Source: Celoporthe dispersa
Lineage: Eukaryota; Ascomycota; Sordariomycetes; Diaporthales; Cryphonectriaceae
Assembly (NCBI GenBank): GCA_016584495.1
Contig: WAID01000013.1
Coordinates: 1,240,001-1,304,000, forward strand
Direction of reading: 5' to 3'
DNA: 64,000 bases
Shown: piece by piece, positions 1 to 12,467 of the stretch
How positions within the stretch are numbered: position 1 is the stretch's first letter
Layout of the letters: the number at the start of each line of letters is the position of its first letter
Translations under genes and position numbers: made by a program
The notes under the pieces: generated by a model
What the model saw: the letters and a program-made list of their open reading frames with translations, nothing else
Told to the model about the DNA's origin: nothing
Database searches by the model: none

Positions 1-1830
1 GAGCTGTCAGGCACGGGCAGTTTGTCCTGACTCGGAAAAAGTCACGAACGACAGGGCTTCAGGGCCTGCTCCTTACGATGTGCAAGTTATCGACAAGGGG
101 TTAGGGGGGCGTGGGGGGGATTGACAGCCTGCCCCAGACATCCTTCGTGACTAGGCTGGCTGCTCGTCGTGAGACAGAAAAGGAAAAAAAAGAAAAGAGA
201 AAGAAAAAAAAAAAAAAGGATCCGTCCGAAACTGTTCCAACATGTTTTTCGTGTGGTGACGAGCTTTGTGAAAATGTGCACCACCGGCCCTCGCCAGTAG
301 CCCTGGGGATCGCACCCGGAGTGGAGCTGGGTAATTTATTTTATTTCATGGCATCTGAAACACAGGCATCCTCCGGCCATGCGTCAATTTCGGACGGCAC
401 CAGGAAGTCCTTGTCGCCGAGACTGCCCTCTGCTTCCTTGGGAGGTCCAGCCTCTTTCTGTGTGTGTAGTAGTAGCTAACATGCGTGTGTGTGGCTGTCA
501 AAAGGCCGTTGAGCAGCAGTGGGGTCCATCGTTCTGACAAGTCTGGTCGGCGGAGGTGGGAGGGCCGCGGAGCCCTTTCTGAGTGCAGGCCCCCCCCCCC
601 CCGCCCCTTCTGGTGGGACGCTCTACCTTTCGAGAAGAGTGTGGCCGATGACGGATGACGACCCGGTAGCTTCCCAGTGATCGATGGCGGGGACCTGGAT
701 GGGCTTGTATGGCACTTTATGTGGGGACTGGTAGGAAGTTGCTTCTAGAATGGCCAGAGAAGGAAGCTCAGTTGCAGGAGGACCCCCCGGATCGTCGGGG
801 CGCCTTGTATGTTTCAGCCGCATGGGTCCCCATAGGGCGAAATGTCGTGCAGCTCAGCTCCCCAGCTTAAGCTACGTATCGTATATAGGGCAGGGATCTT
901 TCTCTTTCTTTATGTGTTTATGGCTCCTTTCTCTCTCTCTCTGTCTCTCTCTCTTCGACACGCTCCTCTGGGGTAGATCCCCAGGTCCCTTGGTGAAACG
1001 TCTCCCATCCGTGTCTTGACATGAACCCCCTTCGAGGGCGGGTCGTCGGGGTCGCCGACGACATTGCTCGTATGCGGAGTGTAGATCTGGTCACACTGTA
1101 AAAAGGCGAGACGGGGTACACGGGGAGCCGGAGATGGAAACCCGTGAGGATGAGATGAGCCCATGGAGGCGGGGCTAAGGGAGGTGCAATAGTAACAATA
1201 ATATTTCCGAGTGTTGCCGGTGGTGGGTGCTGATATTAGCGAGTCTAGGAAAAAGTAAAGACGCCTGCCTGTCACGTCACTTGTTTTCGTGGCGCGTTGG
1301 AGAGCATCTTGAGAGGTGGAATTACTTGATTTTGGAGTGTGATTAATTATATACCTCAATTCTTGAGTTTGATGGGTACAGGTTCCGTTGTCCGAACTAT
1401 TCCGATGCGCCTTTTCCGAAATGTCTGCCGGGTGCTGTCGTCCCTGGCATGCCGCAGTGCGTTGCATATTTTCTGAACCATTTCCGAGCAAATCCCGTCT
1501 CTTGTTTTATTTTTTTTTGGTTTTTTTCTTTTCGAGGTGCCCTCGACCATTGGGCTGGTGGTTCTGTGCCGTTCTCGATGGGTCTCAGGGGCCCCTTTGA
1601 CACCGCTCTTTCGGCGATGCTTCAGTCGGAAGCGACTGAGGGTCTGAGCGGAACTCTCTGGCGGTAAGTTCCGTTAGCTGGCGGTTTGGACAGGCTGCAG
1701 AGCCCTACGACTCTAGCAAAAGCATATCGACAGCGTGCAATATGTCCCATTCCAGCTGTGCAGGTGGCTGGTGACCAGGCACTGGTCCGCACTTCACTGC
1801 ACTCGTGGTCGCCGGCGGGACGCTGCATAG
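1..1830. other. Intergenic, no supportable gene
   Basis: No reading frame here has the composition or recognisable motifs of a real protein. Visible content is low-complexity: an A/G-rich tract around 177-220, a C-run at 591-602 and CT repeats near 925-955. The right end is the probable 3' region of the leftward zinc-finger gene that stops at 1831. Confidence 0.6.
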
Positions 1831-3920
1831 TCATTGATCATCCCACCCCATGTTGTGTCCTCCATGCCTCTGGTTGAGGTGGTGGGTGAGGTTCTGCATC
1901 TGGTGATCGAAGGCTTGCTGGCTCATGTGCACCTGTTGTTGTTGTTGTTGGGCGGAAAGGACGCCGGGGTTGGCGTAGTTACTGGCTCTGTGCGGGTACG
2001 TGTTGTGTCGAAGGGTCGACATGTGTTGTTGGTCTTGCGATCGCGTGGCAGGGCGCATCGAGTGTACCTGAGAAGAGCCCTGCTGCTGCTGTGGCATCTG
2101 GGGGTGGCCGTGCTGAGCCTGCGTGTTGGCAGAAGAGATAAACTCATCCTCCCCCATCTCAATATCGGCATCAGCATCCACATCCTCATCCGCGTCAGCG
2201 TCAGCATCCGCGTCGGCGTCAGCGTCAGCGTCGGCATCCTCATCTGAGTCCATTTGTGACTCTGATGGCGTGCTTGCGGCCGATGGCTTCGTCTCGCTCG
2301 CCGACCCCATCGCTGGGCCGGCCGAACTCACGGACACATTCCGAGCCACAGACGAATGAACGTTCGGCGAGGATTGTGGATACCGGGACTGCCGAGTTTC
2401 AAAACCCGGCTGTTGCCGCGCCGACTTCGGAACATCCGGTGTTACGGGGTAAGTAGCTGACGTGGGTGTCTGCAGAGGTGTGGTGGACGGATCGAAATTC
2501 CTCTGCGAGATCATGCTGCTCGTGGCCCTTGAGGTCACGACCACGTTCTTCCACCTCTCGATGGCGCCTAACACCACCGTGCCGAGATCTGTGTGGGGGT
2601 CCTCCATCATAGTCGAGCCCGCGACCCGCTGGCCGCTGACGCCTGCTTCGGTCCATAGATCCACCAGCTTTTGGTCTACCCTTAGCGTCATCGGTGGGAC
2701 GACCTTGAACTCTTTGGGCAGCTGCTGTCGGTTGAGGTGGTCGATCTGGGACTTGAGGTTCGTGTTCTCCTGCCTCAGGGAATGCTGTGTCTCCTTCAGG
2801 GCCTCGAGCTGCTCCTGTTTCCTTCCGACACTCCTTGCCATCTCCAAGATCCATATCTCCTGCTGCCTTGGGACTGGCAATTGCTCCCAGGCGTGGAACA
2901 CGGTCACTAGATGTTCTGCCACCTGCCTCTCGAGCGTTTCTGCCGCCTCTTCGGCCTTTTGCACCAGCTGTCTAGCATCGTCCTGTCGTGTTGTGGCCTG
3001 GGAGGGCGGGTACGTCAGTTCCTCTGCCATGGCTGTGGTGACAGCAGAGCATGAAGCTTTCCACTTCTGAAATTCGTCCCGAAAGTAGGTGGAGAGGGCA
3101 GCATTTTGATTCTGCCCTGGGGGTCGAGGACCAAGAGGTCAAGGTAGAGTACGGTGTCGAGGAGTAAAGCGTCGGCGGTGGCTCCAAACACTGAAGACAA
3201 AGCCCAGGAAAGTCTAGAGAGAGCGGGTTGAAGTCAAAAGGCATGGATTCAATGTCAAATTGGCGCCTGCATTTTTTTGTCAGCAGCAAACAGGGAGGAT
3301 AGCTAGGCCGGCCGAAGGACTCACTTGGCAGCCCTCCACGAGCTGATCATCTCACGCAGTGCTAGCTCCGCAGCCTTTGCCGTGTCGAGAGCATCTTGAA
3401 ACCTCTGTCTGACCTCCAGAGAGGATTTCATCATCTGTCGGTTGGAAGCCCGCTGCGGGTTCCCCTTTTGGGCGATGGCCGTTCCATCATTGCCCTCTTC
3501 TGCGTCACGAACATTGTTGTTAGTAATGGCTCTGGTCGTCGCTCTACGCATGAAGCGTGAAGGGGCTAGTCTCTCGCTGAAAGACTCGGCGGGCTTGACA
3601 GAGTCTCTGGGCGTACCTGGGGACCTGGCAGTGCCCGACTCGACATCAGAGACCGAAGGACTTGCTCTAGCCCCGGTCTGACTGCCGGTGGCGGCCGAGG
3701 CGGTGGTGTCTCTCCTGGCGCCGCCCCTGGGCTGGCGGCGTGTGATGCTGCCCCGGAGCTTCCGGATCTCCTCGACGTTATGGATGCCGTCAGGCGCCTT
3801 GGGATTCTTCTCCTTTATGTAGAGATCAAGATGCCTGCCAAGAGAGGATGATGTGAAAGCCTGTCGGCAGTAGGCGCAAATTTTATCCTTGGGGGCCTTA
3901 GTTGTGCTCTCGTTATTCAT
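1831..3920 (-). CDS. Fungal C2HC zinc-finger, coiled-coil protein (frameshifted as given)
   Basis: Two exons are supported: 3920-3325 and 3266-1831, with a 58-nt GTGAGT...GCTGAC...CAG intron. The start is the ATG at 3920, ahead of a CAYC-x9-GRHLDLYIKEKNPKAPDG segment, a single C2HC-type finger that opens a conserved fungus-specific family known to me only as hypothetical. After the finger come a basic Ser/Thr-rich stretch and a conserved-looking block (PFDFNPLSLDFPGLCLQ). An alpha-helical, coiled-coil-like region follows (about residues 240-340), then a low-complexity tail with an Asp-Ala repeat and Gln runs. Exon 2 changes frame once at a G5 run (3119-3123). Treating that run as one base shorter gives 2031 coding nt (676 aa), in keeping with family size as I recall it. 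The finger suggests nucleic-acid or protein binding, but no function can be assigned. Confidence 0.8.
2185..2241. repeat. Hexanucleotide repeat coding for Asp-Ala
   Basis: An imperfect repeat of the type GCGTCA/GCGTCG on the plus strand. On the minus strand it encodes about nine Asp-Ala pairs inside an acidic stretch of the zinc-finger gene. Repeats like this commonly vary in length between strains. Confidence 0.8.
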
Positions 3921-6900
3921 GATCTTAGCCTGTTGGTGTCTTGGCGAAGCTGGGTCGAGCGTCGGGATATTGCAACCACTGGGTATTTTTTTTTGTTTAT
4001 GTGCCGGTGTAAGCTGAGTACCTGGACACACTCAGATGATAGTTGAAGCCGGGAGGCCAAGTTTGAAGAAGAAGAAATAAAGAGAAAAAAAACAAGAAGA
4101 AAGTCAGGGCAGGACTGGCTGGCTGTTCACGTCTCCAGCTCGAGACTATAAGGTGGATAGAGGATAGAGAGGTTGATGTAAAAATAAAGACAGGTGCCAC
4201 AAGCCAGGAGGTAAAAGAGAAGAACTGAGCCAGAGGCGGGGCAAAGACGAAGAGATGAGAAGGCACGTTCAATGTGTGTGTATAGGCGGCGGGACGGATG
4301 AGAAGACAAAAGAGATGGCTCAGCTGGTTGGACGAGGAGCTGATGTCTGTGACGGTTTCTGGGCGACGAGAACTGGGAGAAGGTGCAACCCATTCAGCCA
4401 CGGCTGGCTGGGATATGTGATGATTTAATGAAAGTCGTGATAGAATCAGGCTAGAGAGGGCTGATATTCGACAAGAGGCCTGGGCCTTGCAGGATGGGTG
4501 CCATGTACCTCCTGTCCCTTATTTCCCGCCCATGGGCCGGGGCCAGGACCAGGGCCAGGCGGGGACGGGGACATGGACGAGGACGGAGACCTGGACGAGG
4601 AACGGGGCCAGGAAAGAAGAACAGATCCTCGAGGGGGGAGGGGAGGGGAGGGGAGGAAACTACCGGGTACGAGAGGGGTGATCGTGTCCAAACGATTCCG
4701 TCACGGGCACTGTCCAGGTTTCCCGTACCAGTGACAAGGGGAGAGAAAGAGAGACAGGAAAAAAAAAGAAGAAAAAAAAAAAGAGGCTGCCCGAGGATGG
4801 GTACAGGCTGTGTAGATCTGCACAAGAGAGCCCAACGGCGTGGAGAAGGCCTGGTGTGAGGATAGTGGTGGCGCGTGCACGGGGTCGACTGCTGTGCGGG
4901 ATGACAGCAGCAGGTATTGATTGCATGTACTGTACTATACGAGACCCAAGGCAGGCCATGCACGAGGTACGACCCCCTTCCATGCCCACCCCCCCTCAAC
5001 AGGTGTGATATAACTCCTCATCCTGGACGCAAGGGTGGCTCGTCAGTGGGTGTGTTGGGCAGAGACGAAGAGGAGGAAGAGAGGAGCCAAGGTGATACCA
5101 ATAGGCACGTCGAAAATTCTCCGACCAAGAATGATTGATGGTGAGGGCGGCGCATCGCCCTGTGGAGCCATGATTGCTGCTGCTGCTGCACATGGAGAGG
5201 ATACCTCTGACCAATAACCTTCACATTGTGACGTGACCCGTAACGAAGAGAGAGAGAGACAAAAAAAAATAAACCTGAAAAGAAAGGTTACGCTGTGGGC
5301 GTCGAGGGGGGTCAGGAAGAGCCAGGGCAGGAGGAGGTGGTTGGGTCGGGAGGGAGGGGGAGGGGGAGAAAGAGGGACGAACTACATCAGTGAAGTCAAA
5401 AAGAGGCAAGGGCAGGGCAGGGCTGGAGGGGGAGCTTGGGAAGCTACCGAGCGCAGTACCTGCTATACCCAGCAGGTACCTGACAGCGCTGTCCTCCGAC
5501 GCTGAAAACCCTCCCTTCCACTAACCCCCCCCCCCGGGCAGATTATGGGGACCCTAATCATCGGGGTGGGAAGCCTACCGCGTACCGTCGACATTGTCAT
5601 TTCCCAAGAATGTTGCTATTTATGCCCCCAAGGGCCGAGAAGAGCAGTCTGATGATCACTTCGTAATGGCTGCTATGACGATGGACTTCACGATGCTTCA
5701 AATTTGAGATACTATAGTTCAGGCAAATGACATTTCCAAGTGTCAGGGTTTTGGGGGAATTGGAGCCGGGGGCCCGGCGGAGGAGAGGTTCATCTTACTG
5801 CGGGTGGTTACATACTTAGTATGGGTGTTCGTTCTGCCCTGAGGGGCCTAGCTATATCCCAGGCCAGGGCCCTGCAGGTACCTGGGCGCGCCGTACCCTG
5901 CCCCCCCTGGCGCGGTAGCTTCAGGTATCTGCCTAGGTACCCAGGTGGCGCTGGTGGGGGCTGTCAGTGCTGAAGAGTCACGGGCGGTACCCACTGCAGA
6001 GCGAACACATACCGTCGCTGGAGGTACCGTCATCATCCGTACATGGGGGAGGTCCTCCGGGGGCCTTGGAGATGATCACCTTGGAATCCCCGTTCATTTC
6101 TGAAAGCTTCCTCCCGCCTCGAAATGACCTGCACATGAACATGACACCCGTTGCAGCGCAGTATGTCAGCCAGTACTCGATAGTATCTTACGTCCTTGGG
6201 TGATGCACGATGCTCAGCAGCCCCCGCCACCACGATTTGCCTCCCATGGGCCATGGTCGCAAGAACAAACCTGGGCCGAGGGGGGGAGTGATCTCTCAGC
6301 CCTCCCCCGACCCGTCCTGACCTGTCACATTTCCACAGCGCCTTCCCTGATGGCTCAAACTACGGATCAGCACGGGTAGCTTCCTACAGCAGCCCCCGTC
6401 ATTCGTCACGCATGAAGGAAAGTGCTCCTCACCCCTGGTGCTGTCTTTGTACCCTGTTCTTTCTTCTGCTTTTTTATTTATTTTATTCTTTTGTTCGGTG
6501 GTTTATTTTCCAAACCCAAGACCACCCCTCCCCCCCCCCAAAAAAAAAGAAAAAAGAAAAAATAATTCATGACGAGAACTACTTCTCGCTCCACGACGCT
6601 ACTGGCTCTCGCCTGCCGCCCACTTCGACCAGTGGAGGCTGTGCCCGGGGCCAACCTTTCAAGGTCGACATGACGGCTTTCAGGGCTGCCTCAACACGTC
6701 CTCACGGCCGCCGAAGATGACATCTTTTCGCCATCCCACGCAGGCCAGGCCAAGAAAGGGTCATCACCGCCATTCTCCCAGACCACTCGCCACCTTGGTC
6801 GGGCCTTCAACCCGTCGTCAAGAAGATCTTCCTGACCAGCCCATCCAGGTACGGGAGGCGGGCCGCTGGTGCAATGCCCTCTCTCCTCTCTTACACCCCC

Positions 6901-9900
6901 CCCCCTTCCCTCCATCTCCGCAGCTGTGCTACAGGACACGGAGCCCAGATGAGGGTCCTGACGAGAGGGAGGAGGGCAGACATGGATGCAGCGGCTCCCT
7001 GCAGGCGGGAATGATATCACACACCCAGCTGCATGCAGTAATAGTACTGCAGCGGGCTGAGGCTAGCTTGCAGCTGGTGGGAGCGGCAGGGTCAGCGCGA
7101 GACGAGACCAATGGGCCTATGATAGCGAGAGAGGGAGAGGGGGAGGCCTGGAGGCTTCCCTCCAGACGAGACAACGCGGCCACTACAGTACTACAATGTG
7201 CCTGGCCCTTATCAAACCGCCAATCCTTGCCGTGTGAGCCGGATCCCGTCGCCCTCAGCCCGGTTCTGTAAAGCAGCATCATGCACATGCTCACGCTCGC
7301 CCACAGCCGCCCACCGTCCCGCCCAGCAGATGGGGACTCGGCTCCTCTCGATCCTGCCATGCAGAGCGGTGAAAGGGCATTCTCACACAATAGGCTTGTC
7401 GGCATCTCCACACAGTTCTGTCCCTCCAGACTCCTGGGGGCCTCCGCGAATGGAATCGTTTGGGCCGGCGGGGCCAGAAGGCTACCATGTATGCACAGTT
7501 CCGCCTCCAGAGACCTGACCCCGGATCTTGGCCGTCGCCCAACCTGCTCCCGGCCTTGGTTCTCCAGGACCACTCCCGGAGGCTGGGTGATGCCTGCCAG
7601 CAGGATAGAGAGGGGGAGGGGGGGAGGGGGAGAACAGCTCCTGCGCCCCCCCTCGCTGAACCGCCCGCCTCAGTGTGCTGTAGCTCTCCAGCCGGACGGC
7701 GACCCGAAACGCATCTCCAATGACGGCGGTAGGAGTACAGATCGCTGCCGCGAGGGTGGGCCCCAGGACAAGGACCCCCCATGCTCGGGAGTAAAGCCCG
7801 CTGACAGCTGTCATCTCTTGTTAAGATCCCCTGCTCGTCTACAGGTCACCACTGCTCCGTCGCCCACTCATACGCACTATCGTGCATACAATGCTATGTG
7901 TGTGCATCTGGGAAAAAGAGTTGTGCTGTCTGCACAAGATTCCCGTGCGCCTGGTCCCAGGTTGTAGCCCGCAGGTGTCTGGTAGCGAGGACTCTACGGG
8001 CAGGCGATCCTCGTATCTCACTTTTTTCAAATCTTGGTATGGACCTGCGCTTGACAGAAGGTCCCGGTCCTCAAAGGTCGGCTCTGGACCATGCAGGTGG
8101 TCGACGGCGGCACCGCTCGCGTGTGGTCGAGAGTTCTAGGTCAGGTCTTGGGTCCTTTGTCCGATCGACTCGCCAACAAGATTGACGAAGGCCAGGCTAG
8201 CGAGGTGGCCCTCGCACGCTTCCATGCGTCCCCGTATGTGTGAAGGTTCCACTCCCGGCTCAGCCTCCTCAGTCTCGGCCGCAATAACACCCCTCCACCC
8301 CCCCCCCTCTCCTCGGGAGGATGAACCTAGGCGCCATCTCGAGACGACTGGGCAGCGGCCGTTGCGTCGCGAGATACAAGCTCCGCCGCACTGGACAGAA
8401 GAGAGGATCGGCGGCAGGAGAGGTGGGAAGGAACACCAGTCAGATCGCGGCAGCCAGCCGCGGGTGAGAAGATCGGGAGATGACCACCCTCGGGTTCGTT
8501 CTCTCTCTGGAGGGGAGACTCTGGCGCTGGAAATGAGTGGATCCCGGCAAATGGGAAAACGGTGAGGCTTGGAGATTGGGAGGTTGGACTGTGTCAGTGT
8601 CACCCGTCTGGGCCTTCCCTCGGAGCACCTCGTGAGTCGTGCCCGGGTGTGTCGAGGGGAGCCCGCTCTCGCTGGATCTCTTACATGTGATTTCCTGCCT
8701 CCCTTGCACACAGACATCTCTGCGGGCAGGCGACAGAGTTCAGTCGCTCCCCACCCATCCGCCCGAGGGGCAAACCTACTGCTGTACGTACAATCCCACT
8801 GCCGTCCTCTGGCAAGGGCTGGCCCACATGTCATATGATCGAACTGAAGCTGCTCATCCTCCCTCCTCTTACCCACACCCGCAGGCAGGCACAGACATCT
8901 TGCGAATCCGGGCTCGCTGCCCTAGACCCCTCTTGGGCCCCCCCTCCCCCCTCTCTTCTCCCCTCCCTTCTCTCTGTCTCTCTTCTTCACAGCGACTCGT
9001 CGATCCGGTACGTACCGGTGAGGCTGAATAACGCCAGAATGTCTATGCGTATTTTTATGCATGTTGCTCGCCCTGGGCCGTGCCAGACCGCCAAAGGCGA
9101 GGAGCTGCCCTCCTTCACCTTAGGTGAGAGCCCTAGGCCGGCCCAACCCCTCCGCCAACGAAGTGCCTCCCCTCTTCCCGCCCTTTCATTTTTTTTTTTT
9201 ACTCCTTCCTTCCTCCTCTGTCTATCCAATCTGGCCTCCGGTCCCGTATCCATTGGGATCTCGGAAAGATTCTGCCTCGCAGAAATTATTCTCCTTTGGT
9301 TCCGAGGGCATGACTTCCCTGAGGCATGCCGGGATAGGGGCTTGACTCTGTGGCACCACCGATCAGGTCACATCGTCTCGCCCCTTCGGGGAGGCCGGTT
9401 GTGACTTGTCACCCGTCATAACTTTTTTTCCTTCTCTTATTTTCTCTGGTGATCGATCAAGAACGCGAACTCCCATGTCCAGGTGCGAAGGGGGTGGAGG
9501 GTGGAGGGGGGAGGGGGAGGAGAAACACACACACCCCACGGGCTTGTGGATAAGCCTCCTGATGCAAGCCACGTGGACCGTGCAGGGCAGTGCAGTGCAA
9601 GTGCACTGGTCATGTCATAATTAATCGCCGTCGAGCGCATAGAGCTGATCGTCAACGGTCGTCAAGACAGAAAAAGTTAATAGGCGCAGAAACCAGGTTA
9701 GAGTTCTGACTAGTTTAGGCGAGAGAAGATCCGATAAGTAGATGGACAGAGGATCTTGGACAAACAAATGACGAAAGGATGACTGTTATCAGGAGTGCAG
9801 TCGCAACAGTGACAGGACGCTCCGTCGGAGGCGCAGGCTCTCATGAGGGGGGAAGAAGGAAGACGACCGCTTGGGAATCCTGAAGACAACAAGCACATGA

Positions 9901-10426
9901 CACTTGCTTGTCCCGGAGACCAACGGCCTCCTCCCAACACTGGGCGCTGGCTAGAAGGAGAGGCTCTGAATTCGAATAAAGCGTGACTGCTCAACTCCAT
10001 TTGACGAAATTCTGGGAGATAGGAGAAAACGTATACTCTCTAGAGACACCGCATGATGTTTCCAACGGTGGATGTTGAAGGTTGATGATGAGACTAGCCA
10101 CAAGGTGGCTTGCCCCTCACTGTGGCTGCCATTCTTCTTTTTTTTTTTTCAAGGGTCTGCCCAGGAGCTGGGAGCTGGGAGCTGGGAGCTGGGGTCCCCT
10201 CCCCCCGTCCCTTCCCAAGAAAGCTCTCTGGGTTGAGAGCGGCCGGAGCCAGGGACGCATCTCCAGCGCCTGCCTACCTCAGCACTTTGCTTGAATCGCC
10301 CAACCTAACGCCCTGTCGCAACTCCCATCGCCCACCCACGAGCACCAATTGAGGGACATCTGCAGCCTCATCCTCATCGCCTCCATCACCTCTCCATCCT
10401 CCCTCCCTCCCAGTATCAAACCGACC
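3921..10426. other. 6.5 kb gene-poor stretch
   Basis: No credible protein gene is seen on either strand. The possible frames are short, rich in Pro/Arg/Ser/Gly, lack domain motifs and do not join through plausible introns. The DNA is GC-rich with scattered homopurine and homopyrimidine tracts (about 4600-4660, 4740-4785, 5230-5370, 6480-6560, 8930-8995, 9480-9525). The left end is the upstream region of the zinc-finger gene and the right end is the C/T-rich leader of HP1. Non-coding transcripts cannot be excluded. Confidence 0.6.
10164..10191. repeat. Four tandem copies of a 7-mer
   Basis: GGAGCTG is repeated four times without interruption about 235 bp upstream of the HP1 start codon. It is a short minisatellite in the presumed promoter or leader. 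Confidence 0.9.
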
Positions 10427-11599
10427 ATGCCTCCAGGTACGCGCTACATGTCGCCCCCCCCCCCCGGAGAAAACGCCGTCGCGTGTTGTCCCGTCAGGGA
10501 CGCGTCGCAGCGTGACGAAGCTTCCAAGAATCCGTAGGAGCGCTACGTGATCTGTACTAATGGCTTCCCTACAGCAATAAGCGATGACGAGATGTCCGAC
10601 GTTGGCGTCGTTAGCGATGTCGTCCACAAGAAACCTCGAAAGTCGTACAAGGAGCCCGAGGACGAGTCAGAGGACGACGAGGACTTTGTTGCTCCTAAGG
10701 CTACCAATGGTACCAGCAGGGACGGTGGGGAGGAGGAGGAGGATGACGATGATGATGAGCTTGATGAAGACGAATTTGTGGTCGAAAAGATCTTCTCGCA
10801 TTACATCGCCGAAGATGTGCGTTTCGCCTCGGGGATCCCAGCTTCTGCCGTGTTCGAGGACGGAGAGTGTGGCTAACGGCTAAGGCAGGGTCTCCCTCGC
10901 TTTGAGGTCAAATGGGAGGGTTGGGACAAGAAATCTGACCGTACATGGGAGGAGGAGGACAATCTCAAGTATGCTCCAAGGCCGTAACCCTCCCGAGCCG
11001 GGCGTACACGACCACCTCGCTAACGTCTCTCGCTCTTGTCGATCGCAGGGAGAACGCAGCCCAGGTCCTGCAAGACTATTTCAACAGCATCGGCGGCCGC
11101 GAGAAGTTGTTTGAGGACACGAAGAAGGCCCTCGCAAGCAAGAAGCGCGGCCGCCAGCCCGGATCCGCCACACCTGTCGAGTCGGCGAAGCGCACAAAAA
11201 AGACCAACGGCCACCACCCGCTAGACTCGACACCGCCCGCGAGCGCCAAGCTGGTCGAGTGGAAGCCGCCGAGCGGCAGCTGGGAGGACCACGTCGAGTC
11301 TGTGGATATGTGTCAGGATGAGGAGAATGGGAACTTCATCGTTTACTTGACGTGGAAGAATGGCAAGAAGACGCAGCATCCTAAGGAGGTCGTGTACCGC
11401 AGGTGTCCGCAGAAGGTGCGTCGAATCAGTACATACACACACACACAGCCCCCGCGAGGATACCACGGCGGGCCGTGAAGGCATGGCGGGATCCAGGGCT
11501 TTGCTGACACGACCACAGATGCTCCGGTTCTACGAGCGACATATTCGCATCTCGAGAGACGGCGGGGATCCCGTCCCCATCGGAAGCATGACCCAGTAG
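10427..11599 (+). CDS. hpo: Heterochromatin protein 1 (chromodomain plus chromoshadow domain)
   Basis: Five exons join cleanly: 10427-10436, 10575-10816, 10889-10968, 11049-11415 and 11519-11599, for 259 aa. The first exon is only 10 nt. An acidic N-terminal tail precedes a chromodomain at about residues 70-112 (EFVVEKIFSHYIAED, then FEVKWEGW...WEEEDNL). The three aromatic-cage positions are plausibly F71, W93 and W96, the residues that grip methylated H3K9. A basic hinge is followed by a chromoshadow domain at about 178-247 (LVEWKPPSGSWEDHVESVD ... MLRFYERHIRI), used for dimerisation. Length and architecture match Neurospora HP1 (hpo), which reads H3K9me3 and recruits DNA methylation and silencing factors. 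The gene is intact, and all four introns are canonical. Confidence 0.93.
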
Positions 11600-12467
11600 G
11601 GTGGGCGAAGCAGAACCTTGACGGGGGCTCCTCACCACCGCCCATACGGCCCCATCTTAAGCGAGGACTATCCAGAGTCGCAGTTCTGGGAACAACGACA
11701 ATCAGACGCCATGAGTGTCTCGTCGCAGACGTCTCCCCCCGCTCTAGAGAGCGACCGCGGGTTTGCGGTGTCTTTTATGCTCGACTACGGCATTGCGATT
11801 GTTCTGGTGTTGGCTGCTCTAGGCCTGTTTCTTGACTCGTTTCATACCTATAGAGAAGGTTTGATCTGAGTGATATTCATGTTTTTTTTCTTCTTTCTCT
11901 TCCTCTTATCATCGGGCCCAGGCCAGCGGTCGTGAACAAAACAGGCAGGCTGGAATGTCTTTTGGAGTGCCGGCTTTATTCTAGTGAGGAGTTATTTTAT
12001 CATCGAGGCGCAACTGGCTGCGTTTCTGGGCGTTATACAGGGCGTTGTTGATCAGGGGTTCTAGCTTTGATATCACCCTAGTGAATCAAAAATCCGAGGC
12101 CTGCCAAGCAGGCGTCTGTCCAACCCAACGAGCGACTCCCGGGTCTGAAAGGGCAACTCCGCGAAGCTGAGGTAAGACGAGCCACCCGTTTCTCTCTCCC
12201 AAGGGGTGGCTGTTCCTGACCTGAGGAAGTTGATGGTACTCTACCTGCTCACTTTTTTTTAAGCCTTTCCCAGGTCTACGGGTACGTATTCGGATATTCG
12301 GCTCGGTATCACGCCCTGGAAGGAGGAAAGTAGACGGCATGAGAGAGAGACCCCGAGAGCGTTGACATCAGGATTGGGCCTTGGTCCTGACAGGGCTTAT
12401 TGAGTAGCAAAATCATCAAATGGAAGTCGTTTTTTCGACAGCCATGCCTCGAATATTGCTCCCAGCC
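11600..12467. other. Convergent intergenic region; weak 52-codon frame at 11710
   Basis: This is the shared 3' space between HP1 and the leftward reductase. An ATG at 11710 opens a 52-codon frame ending at 11869 with one hydrophobic stretch (FMLDYGIAIVLVLAALGLF). It could be a small membrane peptide or chance, with no further support. Confidence 0.4.

Noticed and set aside
910..1491. 193-codon minus-strand frame near the left edge
   Set aside because: Composition mirrors the CT-rich simple sequence, and no similarity to a known family is visible.
3129..3324. A longer intron joining exon 1 of the zinc-finger gene directly to the frame after 3120
   Set aside because: It would remove the PFDFNPLSLDFPGLCLQ segment, which looks conserved, and the 58-nt intron has a better branch site and acceptor.
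8136..8876. 246-codon minus-strand frame in the first desert
   Set aside because: Arg/Ser/Pro-rich composition, no motif, no supporting introns, and overlapping frames of similar length on the other strand.
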